Positions 53,835 through 61,790 of a stretch of DNA of 64,000 bases are shown here, in pieces (the first letter of the stretch is position 1; the number at the start of each line of letters is the position of its first letter). The position numbers were made by a program, and so were the translations under genes. Below the pieces are notes generated by a model. The model had not been told where the DNA came from. It was given only the letters and a program-made list of their open reading frames with translations, and ran no database searches. The stretch spans positions 99,921 to 163,920 of the forward strand of contig NZ_JBNAZM010000006.1 of assembly GCF_051195215.1 (NCBI RefSeq). Reading direction: 5' to 3'. This stretch comes from Arhodomonas sp051195215. GTDB taxonomy: Bacteria > Pseudomonadota > Gammaproteobacteria > Nitrococcales > Nitrococcaceae.

Positions 53835-55202
53835 ATGGCGCCCAAGATTTACGTCCACACCCACGGTTGCCAGATGAACGAGTACGACTCCGCGAAGATG
53901 GCGGAGGTGCTCGGCGCCGAGCGGGGTTTCGAGCGCGTGCGCTCGGCGGAGGAGGCGGATGTCATCCTCCTCAATACCTGCTCGGTACGCGAGAAGGCCC
54001 AGGAGAAAGTCTTCTCCCAGCTCGGCAAGTGGAAGCCTCTCAAGGAGTCGAACCCGGATCTGGTGATCGGCGTGGGCGGCTGCGTGGCGAGCCAGGAGGG
54101 CGCGGCCATTGCCGAGCGGGCACCGTACGTGGACATGGTCTTCGGCCCGCAGACGCTGCACCGGCTGCCGGAGATGTACGACCGCGCGCGTGAAACGCGC
54201 CGTCCCGTGGTGGACATCTCCTTCCCCGAGATCGAGAAGTTTGACCGCCTGCCGGAGCCCCGGGCCGAGGGGCCGACGGCGTTCGTCTCGATCATGGAAG
54301 GGTGCAGCAAGTACTGCACCTTCTGCGTGGTGCCGTACACCCGCGGCGAGGAGATCAGCCGGCCATTCGAGGACATCCTCGGCGAGTGCGCCGAGCTCGC
54401 CGAGCAGGGCGTGCGCGAGGTCACCCTGCTGGGGCAGAACGTCAACGGCTACGACGGCGCCATGGACGACGGCACGCCGGCGGATCTGGCGCTGCTGATC
54501 CACTACATCGCGGCGATCGACGGTATCGACCGCATTCGTTTCACCACCTCGCATCCGCTGGATTTCAACGATGCGCTGATCGAGGCCTATGCCGAGGTGC
54601 CGGAGCTCGTCGGCCATCTGCACCTGCCGGTGCAGAGCGGCTCCAACAACGTGCTACGGCTGATGAAGCGCAATCACACCCGCGAGCACTTTCTCGAGCT
54701 GGTCGCGCGGTTGCGCGAGGCGCGGCCGGATCTGGTGATGTCCTCGGATTTCATCATCGGTTTTCCGGGTGAAATGAAGCAGGACTTCGAGGACACGCTG
54801 GATCTCGTCGAGCAGGTAGGCTTCGACCAGTCGTTCAGCTTCGTGTTCTCCAAGCGTCCCGGCACACCGGCGGCGCAGCTGCCCGATGCCACCCCGATGG
54901 CGGAGAAGAAGGAGCGCCTCTACCGGATTCAGGAGGTGCTCAACGCCAACGCCCGCGCCATCAGCGAGGCGATGGTGGGCAGCGTCCAGACGGTGCTGGT
55001 CGACGGCATCTCCAAGAAGGACGCCAACGAGATCGCCGGGCGTACCGAGAACAACCGCGTGGTCAATTTCCCCGGTAATCCGCGGCTCATCGGCCGCTTC
55101 GTCAGGGTGCGTATCACCGAGGCGCTGGCCCACTCACTGCGTGGCGAGTTCCTCGACCTCGACGAGCGGCTGGAACCCGGGTTCGCCGCCGCGAGTGTCT
55201 GA
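53835..55202 (+). CDS. miaB: tRNA-2-methylthio-N6-dimethylallyladenosine synthase
   Basis: The 455-residue radical SAM enzyme has the N-terminal cluster cysteines (HTHGCQMNEYDS, LLNTCSVREKAQE, GVGGCVAS), the radical SAM triad Cys157, Cys161, Cys164 in GCSKYCTFCVVPYTRG, and a C-terminal TRAM domain. It adds a methylthio group to the isopentenyl-adenosine at tRNA position 37. The ATG at 53835 matches the family start (KIYVHTHGCQMN). It leads the conserved miaB-ybeZ-ybeY-corC-lnt cluster; its last bases overlap the ybeZ start. Confidence 0.95.
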   Translation: MAPKIYVHTHGCQMNEYDSAKMAEVLGAERGFERVRSAEEADVILLNTCSVREKAQEKVFSQLGKWKPLKESNPDLVIGVGGCVASQEGAAIAERAPYVDMVFGPQTLHRLPEMYDRARETRRPVVDISFPEIEKFDRLPEPRAEGPTAFVSIMEGCSKYCTFCVVPYTRGEEISRPFEDILGECAELAEQGVREVTLLGQNVNGYDGAMDDGTPADLALLIHYIAAIDGIDRIRFTTSHPLDFNDALIEAYAEVPELVGHLHLPVQSGSNNVLRLMKRNHTREHFLELVARLREARPDLVMSSDFIIGFPGEMKQDFEDTLDLVEQVGFDQSFSFVFSKRPGTPAAQLPDATPMAEKKERLYRIQEVLNANARAISEAMVGSVQTVLVDGISKKDANEIAGRTENNRVVNFPGNPRLIGRFVRVRITEALAHSLRGEFLDLDERLEPGFAAASV

Positions 55203-56253
55203 CAGCAGCGAGGTCCGACGCACCTTGAGTAGTAGCCCGGAAGCCATCGACTTCACCCTCGACCCTCCCGACAACGAGCGCCTGGCCAGCCTCTGCGGGC
55301 AGTTCGACGAGCACCTCCGCCAGGTCGAACGCCGCCTCGGGGTCGAGATCAAGAACCGCGGCCACCGCTTTCGCGTGATTGGCGAGGACCGTGCGGCCCT
55401 CGCTGCCAGCCGTGTCCTTCAGGCCCTCTACGACGCCTCGGAGCGCGAGGCGTTGAGCGCTGAGAACGTCCACCTCTACCTCCAGCATGCCGACGTCGCC
55501 GAGCGTGCCGATGCGGCGGAGCCCGGCGCCGATGTCGGTGCCGGGGCCGAGGCCGAAGTCGGCGACGACGTTGCGATCCGCACCCGCAAGGGGCAGGTGC
55601 GTGGCCGCGGCCCCAACCAGCGCCGCTATCTCTACAACGTCGTCACCCACGATCTCAATTTCGGTGTGGGGCCGGCGGGTACCGGCAAGACCTATCTGGC
55701 GGTCGCCTGCGCGGTGGATGCGCTCGAGCGTGACCTGGTCCAACGCCTGGTGCTGGTGCGCCCGGCGGTGGAGGCCGGCGAGCGCCTGGGCTTCCTCCCC
55801 GGCGATCTCGCGCAGAAGGTCGACCCGTACCTGCGGCCGCTCTATGACGCACTGTTCGAGATGCTGGGCTTCGAGCGGGTGAACAAGCTCATCGAGCGCA
55901 ACGTCATCGAGGTGGCGCCGCTTGCCTACATGCGCGGGCGGACGCTTAACAACGCCTTCATCATTCTCGACGAGGCGCAGAACACCACCGTCGAGCAGAT
56001 GAAGATGTTCCTCACGCGCATCGGTTTTGGCTCCACCGCGGTGGTCACCGGTGACGTCACCCAGATCGACCTGCCGCCGGGCAAGACCTCGGGGCTGCGG
56101 GACGCCATCGACGTATTGCGTCATGTCGACGGCGTGAGCTTCACCTTCTTCAACGCCCGGGACGTGGTGCGCCACGATCTGGTCCAGCGCATCGTCCAGG
56201 CCTATGATGCCCGTGCCGACGACGCCCCCCGCGGCAATGCCGCGGGAGGCTGA
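55195..56253 (+). CDS. ybeZ: PhoH-like ATPase YbeZ
   Basis: The 352-residue protein has a KH-like N-terminal part and a PhoH ATPase domain with Walker A (GPAGTGKTYLAVACAVDAL), RPAVEAGERLGFLPGDL, AYMRGRTLNNAFIILDEAQN and VVTGDVTQIDLPPGK. YbeZ works with the endoribonuclease YbeY in rRNA processing. The GTG at 55195 overlaps the miaB stop, suggesting coupling; a TTG at 55225 is an alternative. An Ala/Glu-rich acidic insert (ERADAAEPGADVGAGAEAEV, ~residues 102-121) is longer than in E. coli. Confidence 0.9.
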   Translation: MSDSSEVRRTLSSSPEAIDFTLDPPDNERLASLCGQFDEHLRQVERRLGVEIKNRGHRFRVIGEDRAALAASRVLQALYDASEREALSAENVHLYLQHADVAERADAAEPGADVGAGAEAEVGDDVAIRTRKGQVRGRGPNQRRYLYNVVTHDLNFGVGPAGTGKTYLAVACAVDALERDLVQRLVLVRPAVEAGERLGFLPGDLAQKVDPYLRPLYDALFEMLGFERVNKLIERNVIEVAPLAYMRGRTLNNAFIILDEAQNTTVEQMKMFLTRIGFGSTAVVTGDVTQIDLPPGKTSGLRDAIDVLRHVDGVSFTFFNARDVVRHDLVQRIVQAYDARADDAPRGNAAGG

Positions 56254-56281
56254 GGCGGCGGCGAGGCCGGCGAGCGAAACC

Positions 56282-56752
56282 ATGACTGAAATCGACATCC
56301 AGGTCGCCTCCACCGACCCCGACATACCCGACGATGCGGATTTCCGGCGTTGGGTCGCGGCGGCGCTCGACGGCCGCCGCGACGAGGCCGAGCTCAGCGT
56401 GCGCGTCGTCGACGAAGGCGAGGGGCGCGAGCTCAATGCCACTTATCGGGGGCGGGATTACGCCACCAACGTTCTGTCGTTTCCCGCCGAGCTCCCGGAG
56501 GGTGTCGATCTCCCGATGCTGGGTGATCTCGTCATCTGCGCGCCGGTGGTGGCGCGCGAGGCGGACGAACAAGGCAAACCGCCCATCGCCCACTGGGCGC
56601 ACATGGTCGTCCACGGTGTCTTGCATCTGCTCGGTTTCGACCATATCGATGAGCACGAAGCGGAAACCATGGAAGCACTGGAGCGGGAGATCCTCGCCGG
56701 TCTTGGCTATGCTGATCCGTACGCTGTCGACCCGTGTGCCGCGGGGAGTTGA
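56282..56752 (+). CDS. ybeY: Endoribonuclease YbeY
   Basis: The 156-residue protein has the metal-binding HMVVHGVLHLLGFDHIDEHEAETM motif (three histidines) and the conserved RxYRGRDYATNVLSFP segment. YbeY is a single-strand RNase for 16S rRNA 3' maturation and ribosome quality control. The ATG at 56282 is 28 bp after ybeZ; the open frame starts further upstream inside ybeZ. Confidence 0.94.
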   Translation: MTEIDIQVASTDPDIPDDADFRRWVAAALDGRRDEAELSVRVVDEGEGRELNATYRGRDYATNVLSFPAELPEGVDLPMLGDLVICAPVVAREADEQGKPPIAHWAHMVVHGVLHLLGFDHIDEHEAETMEALEREILAGLGYADPYAVDPCAAGS

Positions 56753-56841
56753 TTCGTTAATTCGTCGCGGTCGTGAGACCGCAACGCGGCAAATTAACCA
56801 ATCAACTGGATACGATTTCCGTGGCAACCATCGAGACCCTG

Positions 56842-57753
56842 ATGAACGAGGACCGATCGGACAGTAGCAGTAGCAACTCTTCGCAAAACGGTCACCAACG
56901 GACCTGGCTCGAGCGTATCGGCCAGGCGCTGTCCGGCGAGCCGCGTGACCGCGAAGAGCTCGTCGAGCTTCTGCGGCATGCCCAGCAGCGCAACCTTCTC
57001 GACCAGGACTCGCTCGCGATGATCGAGGGCGTGCTCCATGTCTCGGAGCTGCAGGCACGCGACATCATGGTGCCCCGCTCGCGCGTTGCCGTGCTCCAGC
57101 GCAGCGATCGCGTATGGGACCTGCTGCCCACCATCGTGGAAACGGGCCATTCCCGCTTTCCGGTCACCGGCGACAGCCGTGACGACGTCATCGGCATCCT
57201 CATCGCCAAGGACTTGCTGAGCTACCTCGACCCGGAAAGCCAGCGCGAGTTCCATCTGCGCGAGCTGTTGCGCCCGGCATTGTTCATCCCCGAGAGCAAG
57301 CGTCTCGACGCACTGCTTCAGCTATTCCAGGAAAGCCGGAACCACCTGGCCGTGGTGGTGGACGAGTACGGCGGGCTCGCCGGCATCGTCACCATCGAGG
57401 ACGTCATCGAGCAGATCGTCGGTGAGATCGACGACGAGCACGACGACGAGGACGACAGCTGGATCCTCTCGCGCACCGAGGACGGCCAGTCCGTGGTCAA
57501 GGCGCTCACCCCCATCGAGGACTTCAACGAGTATTTCGGCACTGATTTCAGCGACGAGGAGTTCGACACCATCGGTGGCCTTGTCGCCAACGGTTTCGGT
57601 CACCTGCCGCATCGGGGTGAGGCGCTCGCGCTCGGCGGCTGTCGTTTCGAGGTGGTGCGCGCCGACAACCGCCGCATCCACCTGCTGCGGGTGAGCCGCA
57701 TGCCCGCGGAGACCGTCGCCGCGGAGGAGTCCGACCGGACCCAGGCGCACTAG
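56842..57753 (+). CDS. corC: CorC/YbeX-type CBS-domain protein
   Basis: The 303-residue protein has a leader (~40 residues rich in Ser/Asn), tandem CBS domains (ARDIMVPRSRVAVLQRSDRVWDLLPTIVETGHSRFPV; LAVVVDEYGGLAGIVTIEDVIEQIVGEI) and a CorC_HlyC FAD-like C-terminal domain (EFDTIGGLVANGFGHLPHRGEALALGGCRFEVVRADNRRIHLLRV). It lacks the membrane DUF21 part, as does E. coli YbeX. The family is tied to magnesium and cobalt efflux and, more recently, ribosome-related phenotypes. The acidic loop DDEHDDEDDS fits a halophile. The ATG at 56842 is chosen; the frame opens 23 codons earlier. Confidence 0.92.
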   Translation: MNEDRSDSSSSNSSQNGHQRTWLERIGQALSGEPRDREELVELLRHAQQRNLLDQDSLAMIEGVLHVSELQARDIMVPRSRVAVLQRSDRVWDLLPTIVETGHSRFPVTGDSRDDVIGILIAKDLLSYLDPESQREFHLRELLRPALFIPESKRLDALLQLFQESRNHLAVVVDEYGGLAGIVTIEDVIEQIVGEIDDEHDDEDDSWILSRTEDGQSVVKALTPIEDFNEYFGTDFSDEEFDTIGGLVANGFGHLPHRGEALALGGCRFEVVRADNRRIHLLRVSRMPAETVAAEESDRTQAH

Positions 57754-57759
57754 CCGATC

Positions 57760-59268
57760 ATGTTTGCGCGTGTGCTCGCCTCCCGCGGCGGACTCTTGCT
57801 CGTGCTCGCCGCGGGACTCGCCATGCCGCTCGCCTTCGCGCCGTTCGGGTGGGGCTGGATCGCGCCGCTGGCGCTGGCCGTTGCGTTCGCACAGGTCGCA
57901 GCCTCACCGCGCCGGCGGGCGTTGCTTGGCGCGTACCTCTTCGGCCTTGGCTATGCCGGGTTCGGCGTTTACTGGATCTTCATCAGCGTGAGCCGCTACG
58001 GCGGCGGTGACGTTGCCGCTGCCGTGGTCACGCCGCTTTTCATCGCCCTGTTCGCGCTCTATCCCCTGGTGGCCCTGGCGCTGGGCCGCAGGGTGGGGGC
58101 AGGGCGGCCGTTATTGACGACGATCGTCGCTCTACCGGCTGCCTGGCTGGTCGTGGAGTGGGTGCGGAGCTGGCTGTTCACCGGGGCGACGTGGCTGTCC
58201 GTGGGCTACACCCAGATCGACCTGCCGCCCGGTGCGCTGGCGCCGCTGCTCGGGCTGTACGGTGTGGGACTCGTGGTTTGTGCCCTGGCCGGGTCACTTG
58301 CGAGCCTCGCGATCCGGCCGGGCGCCGGCGCGGCTGCCGCGGTGGTGGTGACGGGTTTGCTCTATGCCGGCAGCGGCACGCTGGCGGCGCTCGACTGGAC
58401 GGCGCCGGTGGGCGAGCCCCTGGACGTCGCGATGATCCAGGGCAATGTCCCCCAGGATCAGAAATGGCTCGCCGACCAGCGCGTGGAGACGCTGCGGCAT
58501 TACGCCCAGGCGAGTCGCCAGCACTATGGCACGCCGCTCATCGTCTGGCCCGAGGCCGCCGTGCCCGCCTTCTATCACCGCGTCGAGGACAACTTCCTAG
58601 CCCCCCTCGCCGAAGAAGCGGCCGAGCAGGGCAGTACCATCGTTACTGGCGTACCCGTGGTGGACCCGGTGGAGGACGCTCCGTTCAATGCCGTCGCGGT
58701 GCTCGGTGACAGTCCGGCGTTCTATTACAAGCGCCATTTGGTGCCCTTCGGCGAATACGTGCCGTTCCGCGACTGGTTCGGCGCCGCGCTGGATTTCGTC
58801 GGCGCGCCCATGGGCGACTTCGAGGCGGGGGCGAAGCCACGCCCGCTTCAGGCCGACGGCGTCACTGTCGGCGCCTCCATCTGCTATGAAGTGACCTTCG
58901 GCCCGCTCATCGCCGATGCGTTGCCGGAGGCCGAGGTGCTGCTCAATGTGAGCAACGACGCCTGGTTCGGCGATTCCCTCGCGCCCTACCAGCATCTCGA
59001 AATGGCCCGCATGCGCGCCAGAGAGACCGGCCGTCCGCTGCTGCGTGCCACCAACACCGGCATCACCGCGGCCATGGACGCCCGGGGCGAAGTCCTCGCC
59101 CAGGCCCCCATGTTCCAGCGCACTGCCCTGGCAACCACCGTGCAGCCCCGCGAGGGCACGACGCCTTACGTGCGCTGGCGGGACTGGCCGGTCGTCGCGC
59201 TGGTCATGATCGTGCTCGCGGGGGCGTGGTTCGCCGCCCGCCGTCGCGGTCGCGATATTTTCCATTGA
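57760..59268 (+). CDS. lnt: Apolipoprotein N-acyltransferase
   Basis: The 502-residue protein has six to seven N-terminal transmembrane helices, a periplasmic nitrilase domain with the triad Glu265 (WPEAAVPAF), Lys324 (YKRHLVPFGEYVPFR) and Cys375 (SICYEVTFG), and a final anchor helix (WPVVALVMIVLAGAWFA). It adds the third acyl chain to lipoproteins, which this window itself encodes at 12401 and 15548. It starts 6 bp after corC, the standard gammaproteobacterial order. Confidence 0.95.
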   Translation: MFARVLASRGGLLLVLAAGLAMPLAFAPFGWGWIAPLALAVAFAQVAASPRRRALLGAYLFGLGYAGFGVYWIFISVSRYGGGDVAAAVVTPLFIALFALYPLVALALGRRVGAGRPLLTTIVALPAAWLVVEWVRSWLFTGATWLSVGYTQIDLPPGALAPLLGLYGVGLVVCALAGSLASLAIRPGAGAAAAVVVTGLLYAGSGTLAALDWTAPVGEPLDVAMIQGNVPQDQKWLADQRVETLRHYAQASRQHYGTPLIVWPEAAVPAFYHRVEDNFLAPLAEEAAEQGSTIVTGVPVVDPVEDAPFNAVAVLGDSPAFYYKRHLVPFGEYVPFRDWFGAALDFVGAPMGDFEAGAKPRPLQADGVTVGASICYEVTFGPLIADALPEAEVLLNVSNDAWFGDSLAPYQHLEMARMRARETGRPLLRATNTGITAAMDARGEVLAQAPMFQRTALATTVQPREGTTPYVRWRDWPVVALVMIVLAGAWFAARRRGRDIFH

Positions 59269-59379
59269 TCGGAGTAACCGCACGGGTCGACTGATTGCGA
59301 AGCTCGGGGCACATGTCGGCGCCGCCCGCCCAGCACGGCCGTTCGTCGCGTTGCGTCCGCGCCACATCGTTCTGCCAAC

Positions 59380-59394
59380 TACGTTTAAAACGTA
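59380..59394. promoter_or_regulatory. 15-bp palindrome upstream of the multicopper oxidase
   Basis: TACGTTTAAAACGTA has perfect 7-bp arms around one base, 135 bp before the oxidase start in the 260-bp gap after lnt. It could be a regulator site; no flanking promoter boxes are clear and no other feature is seen in the gap. Confidence 0.35.
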
Positions 59395-59528
59395 AGAGGG
59401 TAGGCATTCTCAGGACGAGCGTCAGGCGCATGGCCCGCCGATTCGCCGTGCCCGCTTACGAGGCGTGAGCGTGCCCAGTCGTCGGCGCACGCTCGCGAAG
59501 CTCCTCGTCGTGGATGGGAGGTTTCGCC

Positions 59529-61565
59529 ATGACCACGCGACGCCGTTTCCTGCAGGGCAGTGCCCTGGCTTCTGCGGCCTTTCTGTTTCCCATGCACCCT
59601 TTTCTGCGACGCGCGCGGGCGGTCGCATTCGACTCGGGTATCGGTCCATTGAGCGATCCGGCGCGTCAGCCGAAATTCCTGGAACTCGCCCCCAACGCAC
59701 TCGACCCGGGCTTTCTGTTCAAGGACCTCAACCAGAACGGCGGCCCGGCGCATCGTCCGAACTTCAGCCTTCGGCTGCGTGAAGTCACCCAGGAAACCGG
59801 TCTTATCAATCCGCGAAACGGCCGACGCTTGCCAACCCGGATCTGGGGGTACGGAACGGATACCGTCTCCTGGCCGGGGCAGACGTTCCAGGTCATGAGC
59901 GCAGCCGCTGGCGGCGCCGATGAAACCGTCGTACGCTGGGAGAACGAGTTGCGTGGCAAGAAACACCTGCTTCCCGTCGATACCAGCCTGCACTGGTGCT
60001 ATTCGCTCCACGGTGAGAGTTCGGCCAACGGCGTCGACTACCGGCAATTCTCCATCAGCAAGGACGGCGTGCCCATCGTCACCCACCTCCACGGCGGTCA
60101 TTCCGACTTCCAGTTCGACGGCAATCCCGAATTCTTCTACAGCCCCGACGGGCGGGTGAAAGGGCCACAATGGGACTTCGTGCCCGGCGGTTTCACCAAC
60201 ACCTTCCGATACGATAATCACGTGCCCGCCGGCAACCTCTGGTATCACGACCACGCCCTCGGGATCACCCGGCTGAACGTCTATGCCGGGCTGGCGGGGT
60301 TCTACTTCGTGCGCGACGCACTCGACACGGGTGCCCCCGATAACCCCCTGGGGCTACCCGCCTTCCCCTACGAGCTCGCCTACGCCATTCAGGACCGCAT
60401 GTTCACCGAGAAGGGTGAGCTCTTCTACCCGGCATTCCCCGGCGACCCGTTCTACGACGACTTCATCACCGGTGAAGGGGCCGTTCTGCCCCCCGAGCTC
60501 TTCCCGGATGGCGGCCCGACGGCGCTCGCCGAGTTCTTCGGCGACCACATGGTGGTCAACGGCAAGATCTGGCCCAAGGAGAACGTGGAGCCGCGTCACT
60601 ACCGCATGCGCCTGCTAAACGGCTGCGATTCGCGCTTCATGGTCATTCGTTTTCGCGCGGTGCCCCTCGGGGATACCGAGCTCACTAACGCGGGCGCGCC
60701 GATACCTTTCTATGTCATCGGCAGCGACCAGGGCCTGGCGGCCGCAGCGACCCAGGTGGACACCCTGGTCTTCGAGGGCGGCAGCCGCTACGACGTGGTC
60801 TTCGACTTCTCCGGCCTCCAGGGCTATCGCATCATCATGGAGAACATTGGCGGCGACGCCCCGTTCGGGGGCGATTTCGGCGGCGCCCTGTCGCCGGAAG
60901 ACCTCTTCGACGATCGCCAGACCGACCGGGTGATGGCCTTCGACGTAATCCGGCCGTTCGACAATGCCGTCGCCGACAACTTCAACCCCGCCAATATCGG
61001 TGGTGGCGTCCCCGGCGACATGGGACCGGAACCGCCAATACGCCGCGTGGCACTGTTCGAGGGCACTGACAGCTTCGGCCGACTTCGCCCGCTGCTCGGT
61101 ACTGTCCACGAAACCGCGAATGCCGCCGGCAGCTTCGCTACCCCGTTCGCGTGGTTCCAGCCGACGACTGAAACCCCGGGGCTCGACACGGAGGAAATCT
61201 GGGAGATCTACAACTTCACGGGCGATGCCCACCCGATTCACCTCCATCTCGTGAAATTCCGGATTCTCGACAGACACGCCATCGACTTCGCTTCGGACGA
61301 AGGCGACCCCGGGCAACCCGTTGCTCAGCACGATGGCGGCGAAGGCAAGGCCCCCGTGATTACCGGCATCAGTGTGGGGCCTGTTGTGGATCTGGGCCCC
61401 GCGCACGGTTATGTCGAGAATACGCCAAAGGACGTCGTCACGACGTTGCCGGAACAGATGACCCGTATTCGGGTCACCTTCGACAAACCCGGCCGGTACG
61501 TGTGGCACTGCCATATTCTCTCCCATGAGGACAACGAGATGATGCGCGTGCTGCAGGTCGGGTAG
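59529..61565 (+). CDS. Tat-exported multicopper oxidase
   Basis: The 678-residue protein has a twin-arginine signal (TTRRRFLQGSALASAAFLF) and the copper ligands of a laccase: HLHGGHSDF and WYHDHALGITRLN in the first cupredoxin domain, HPIHLHLVKF and HCHILSHEDNEMMRVLQV in the last. The layout with long acid loops resembles CotA/bilirubin-oxidase-like enzymes that oxidise phenols or metals and reduce oxygen to water in the periplasm. GGGAGG precedes the ATG. A terminator follows and no copper-resistance genes are adjacent. Confidence 0.92.
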   Translation: MTTRRRFLQGSALASAAFLFPMHPFLRRARAVAFDSGIGPLSDPARQPKFLELAPNALDPGFLFKDLNQNGGPAHRPNFSLRLREVTQETGLINPRNGRRLPTRIWGYGTDTVSWPGQTFQVMSAAAGGADETVVRWENELRGKKHLLPVDTSLHWCYSLHGESSANGVDYRQFSISKDGVPIVTHLHGGHSDFQFDGNPEFFYSPDGRVKGPQWDFVPGGFTNTFRYDNHVPAGNLWYHDHALGITRLNVYAGLAGFYFVRDALDTGAPDNPLGLPAFPYELAYAIQDRMFTEKGELFYPAFPGDPFYDDFITGEGAVLPPELFPDGGPTALAEFFGDHMVVNGKIWPKENVEPRHYRMRLLNGCDSRFMVIRFRAVPLGDTELTNAGAPIPFYVIGSDQGLAAAATQVDTLVFEGGSRYDVVFDFSGLQGYRIIMENIGGDAPFGGDFGGALSPEDLFDDRQTDRVMAFDVIRPFDNAVADNFNPANIGGGVPGDMGPEPPIRRVALFEGTDSFGRLRPLLGTVHETANAAGSFATPFAWFQPTTETPGLDTEEIWEIYNFTGDAHPIHLHLVKFRILDRHAIDFASDEGDPGQPVAQHDGGEGKAPVITGISVGPVVDLGPAHGYVENTPKDVVTTLPEQMTRIRVTFDKPGRYVWHCHILSHEDNEMMRVLQVG

Positions 61566-61593
61566 TCGGCCAGTGGTGAAACCATGCGATGAC

Positions 61594-61623
61594 GGGGTCA
61601 CCCGCAGTGGCCCCTTCGTTTTT
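61594..61623 (+). terminator. Rho-independent terminator after the multicopper oxidase
   Basis: GGGGTCAC (61594-61601) and GTGGCCCC (61607-61614) form an 8-bp stem with one G-T pair and a 5-base loop, followed by TTCG and five T. It is the clearest intrinsic terminator in the window. Confidence 0.7.
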
Positions 61624-61648
61624 CGGGGTGGTCAGTCATCCGAAACGG

Positions 61649-61679
61649 TTGACAGCGACCTATCGGGTTGCCGTAGGCT
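61649..61679 (+). promoter_or_regulatory. Possible promoter of the modular secreted protein gene
   Basis: A perfect -35 box TTGACA (61649-61654) is followed at 19 bp by TAGGCT (61674-61679), a weak -10. The start codon is 112 bp downstream. Confidence 0.35.
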
Positions 61680-61790
61680 CTAGCGCTCTTCGCGGGACAA
61701 TTTGTGTGTCAGCGCGTTTACACGGAAGCCAAGTGAGCGCCGGTTTCCGCCCCACCAGCGGGCGGCGACCACCGGAAAGGGAGCACTTCC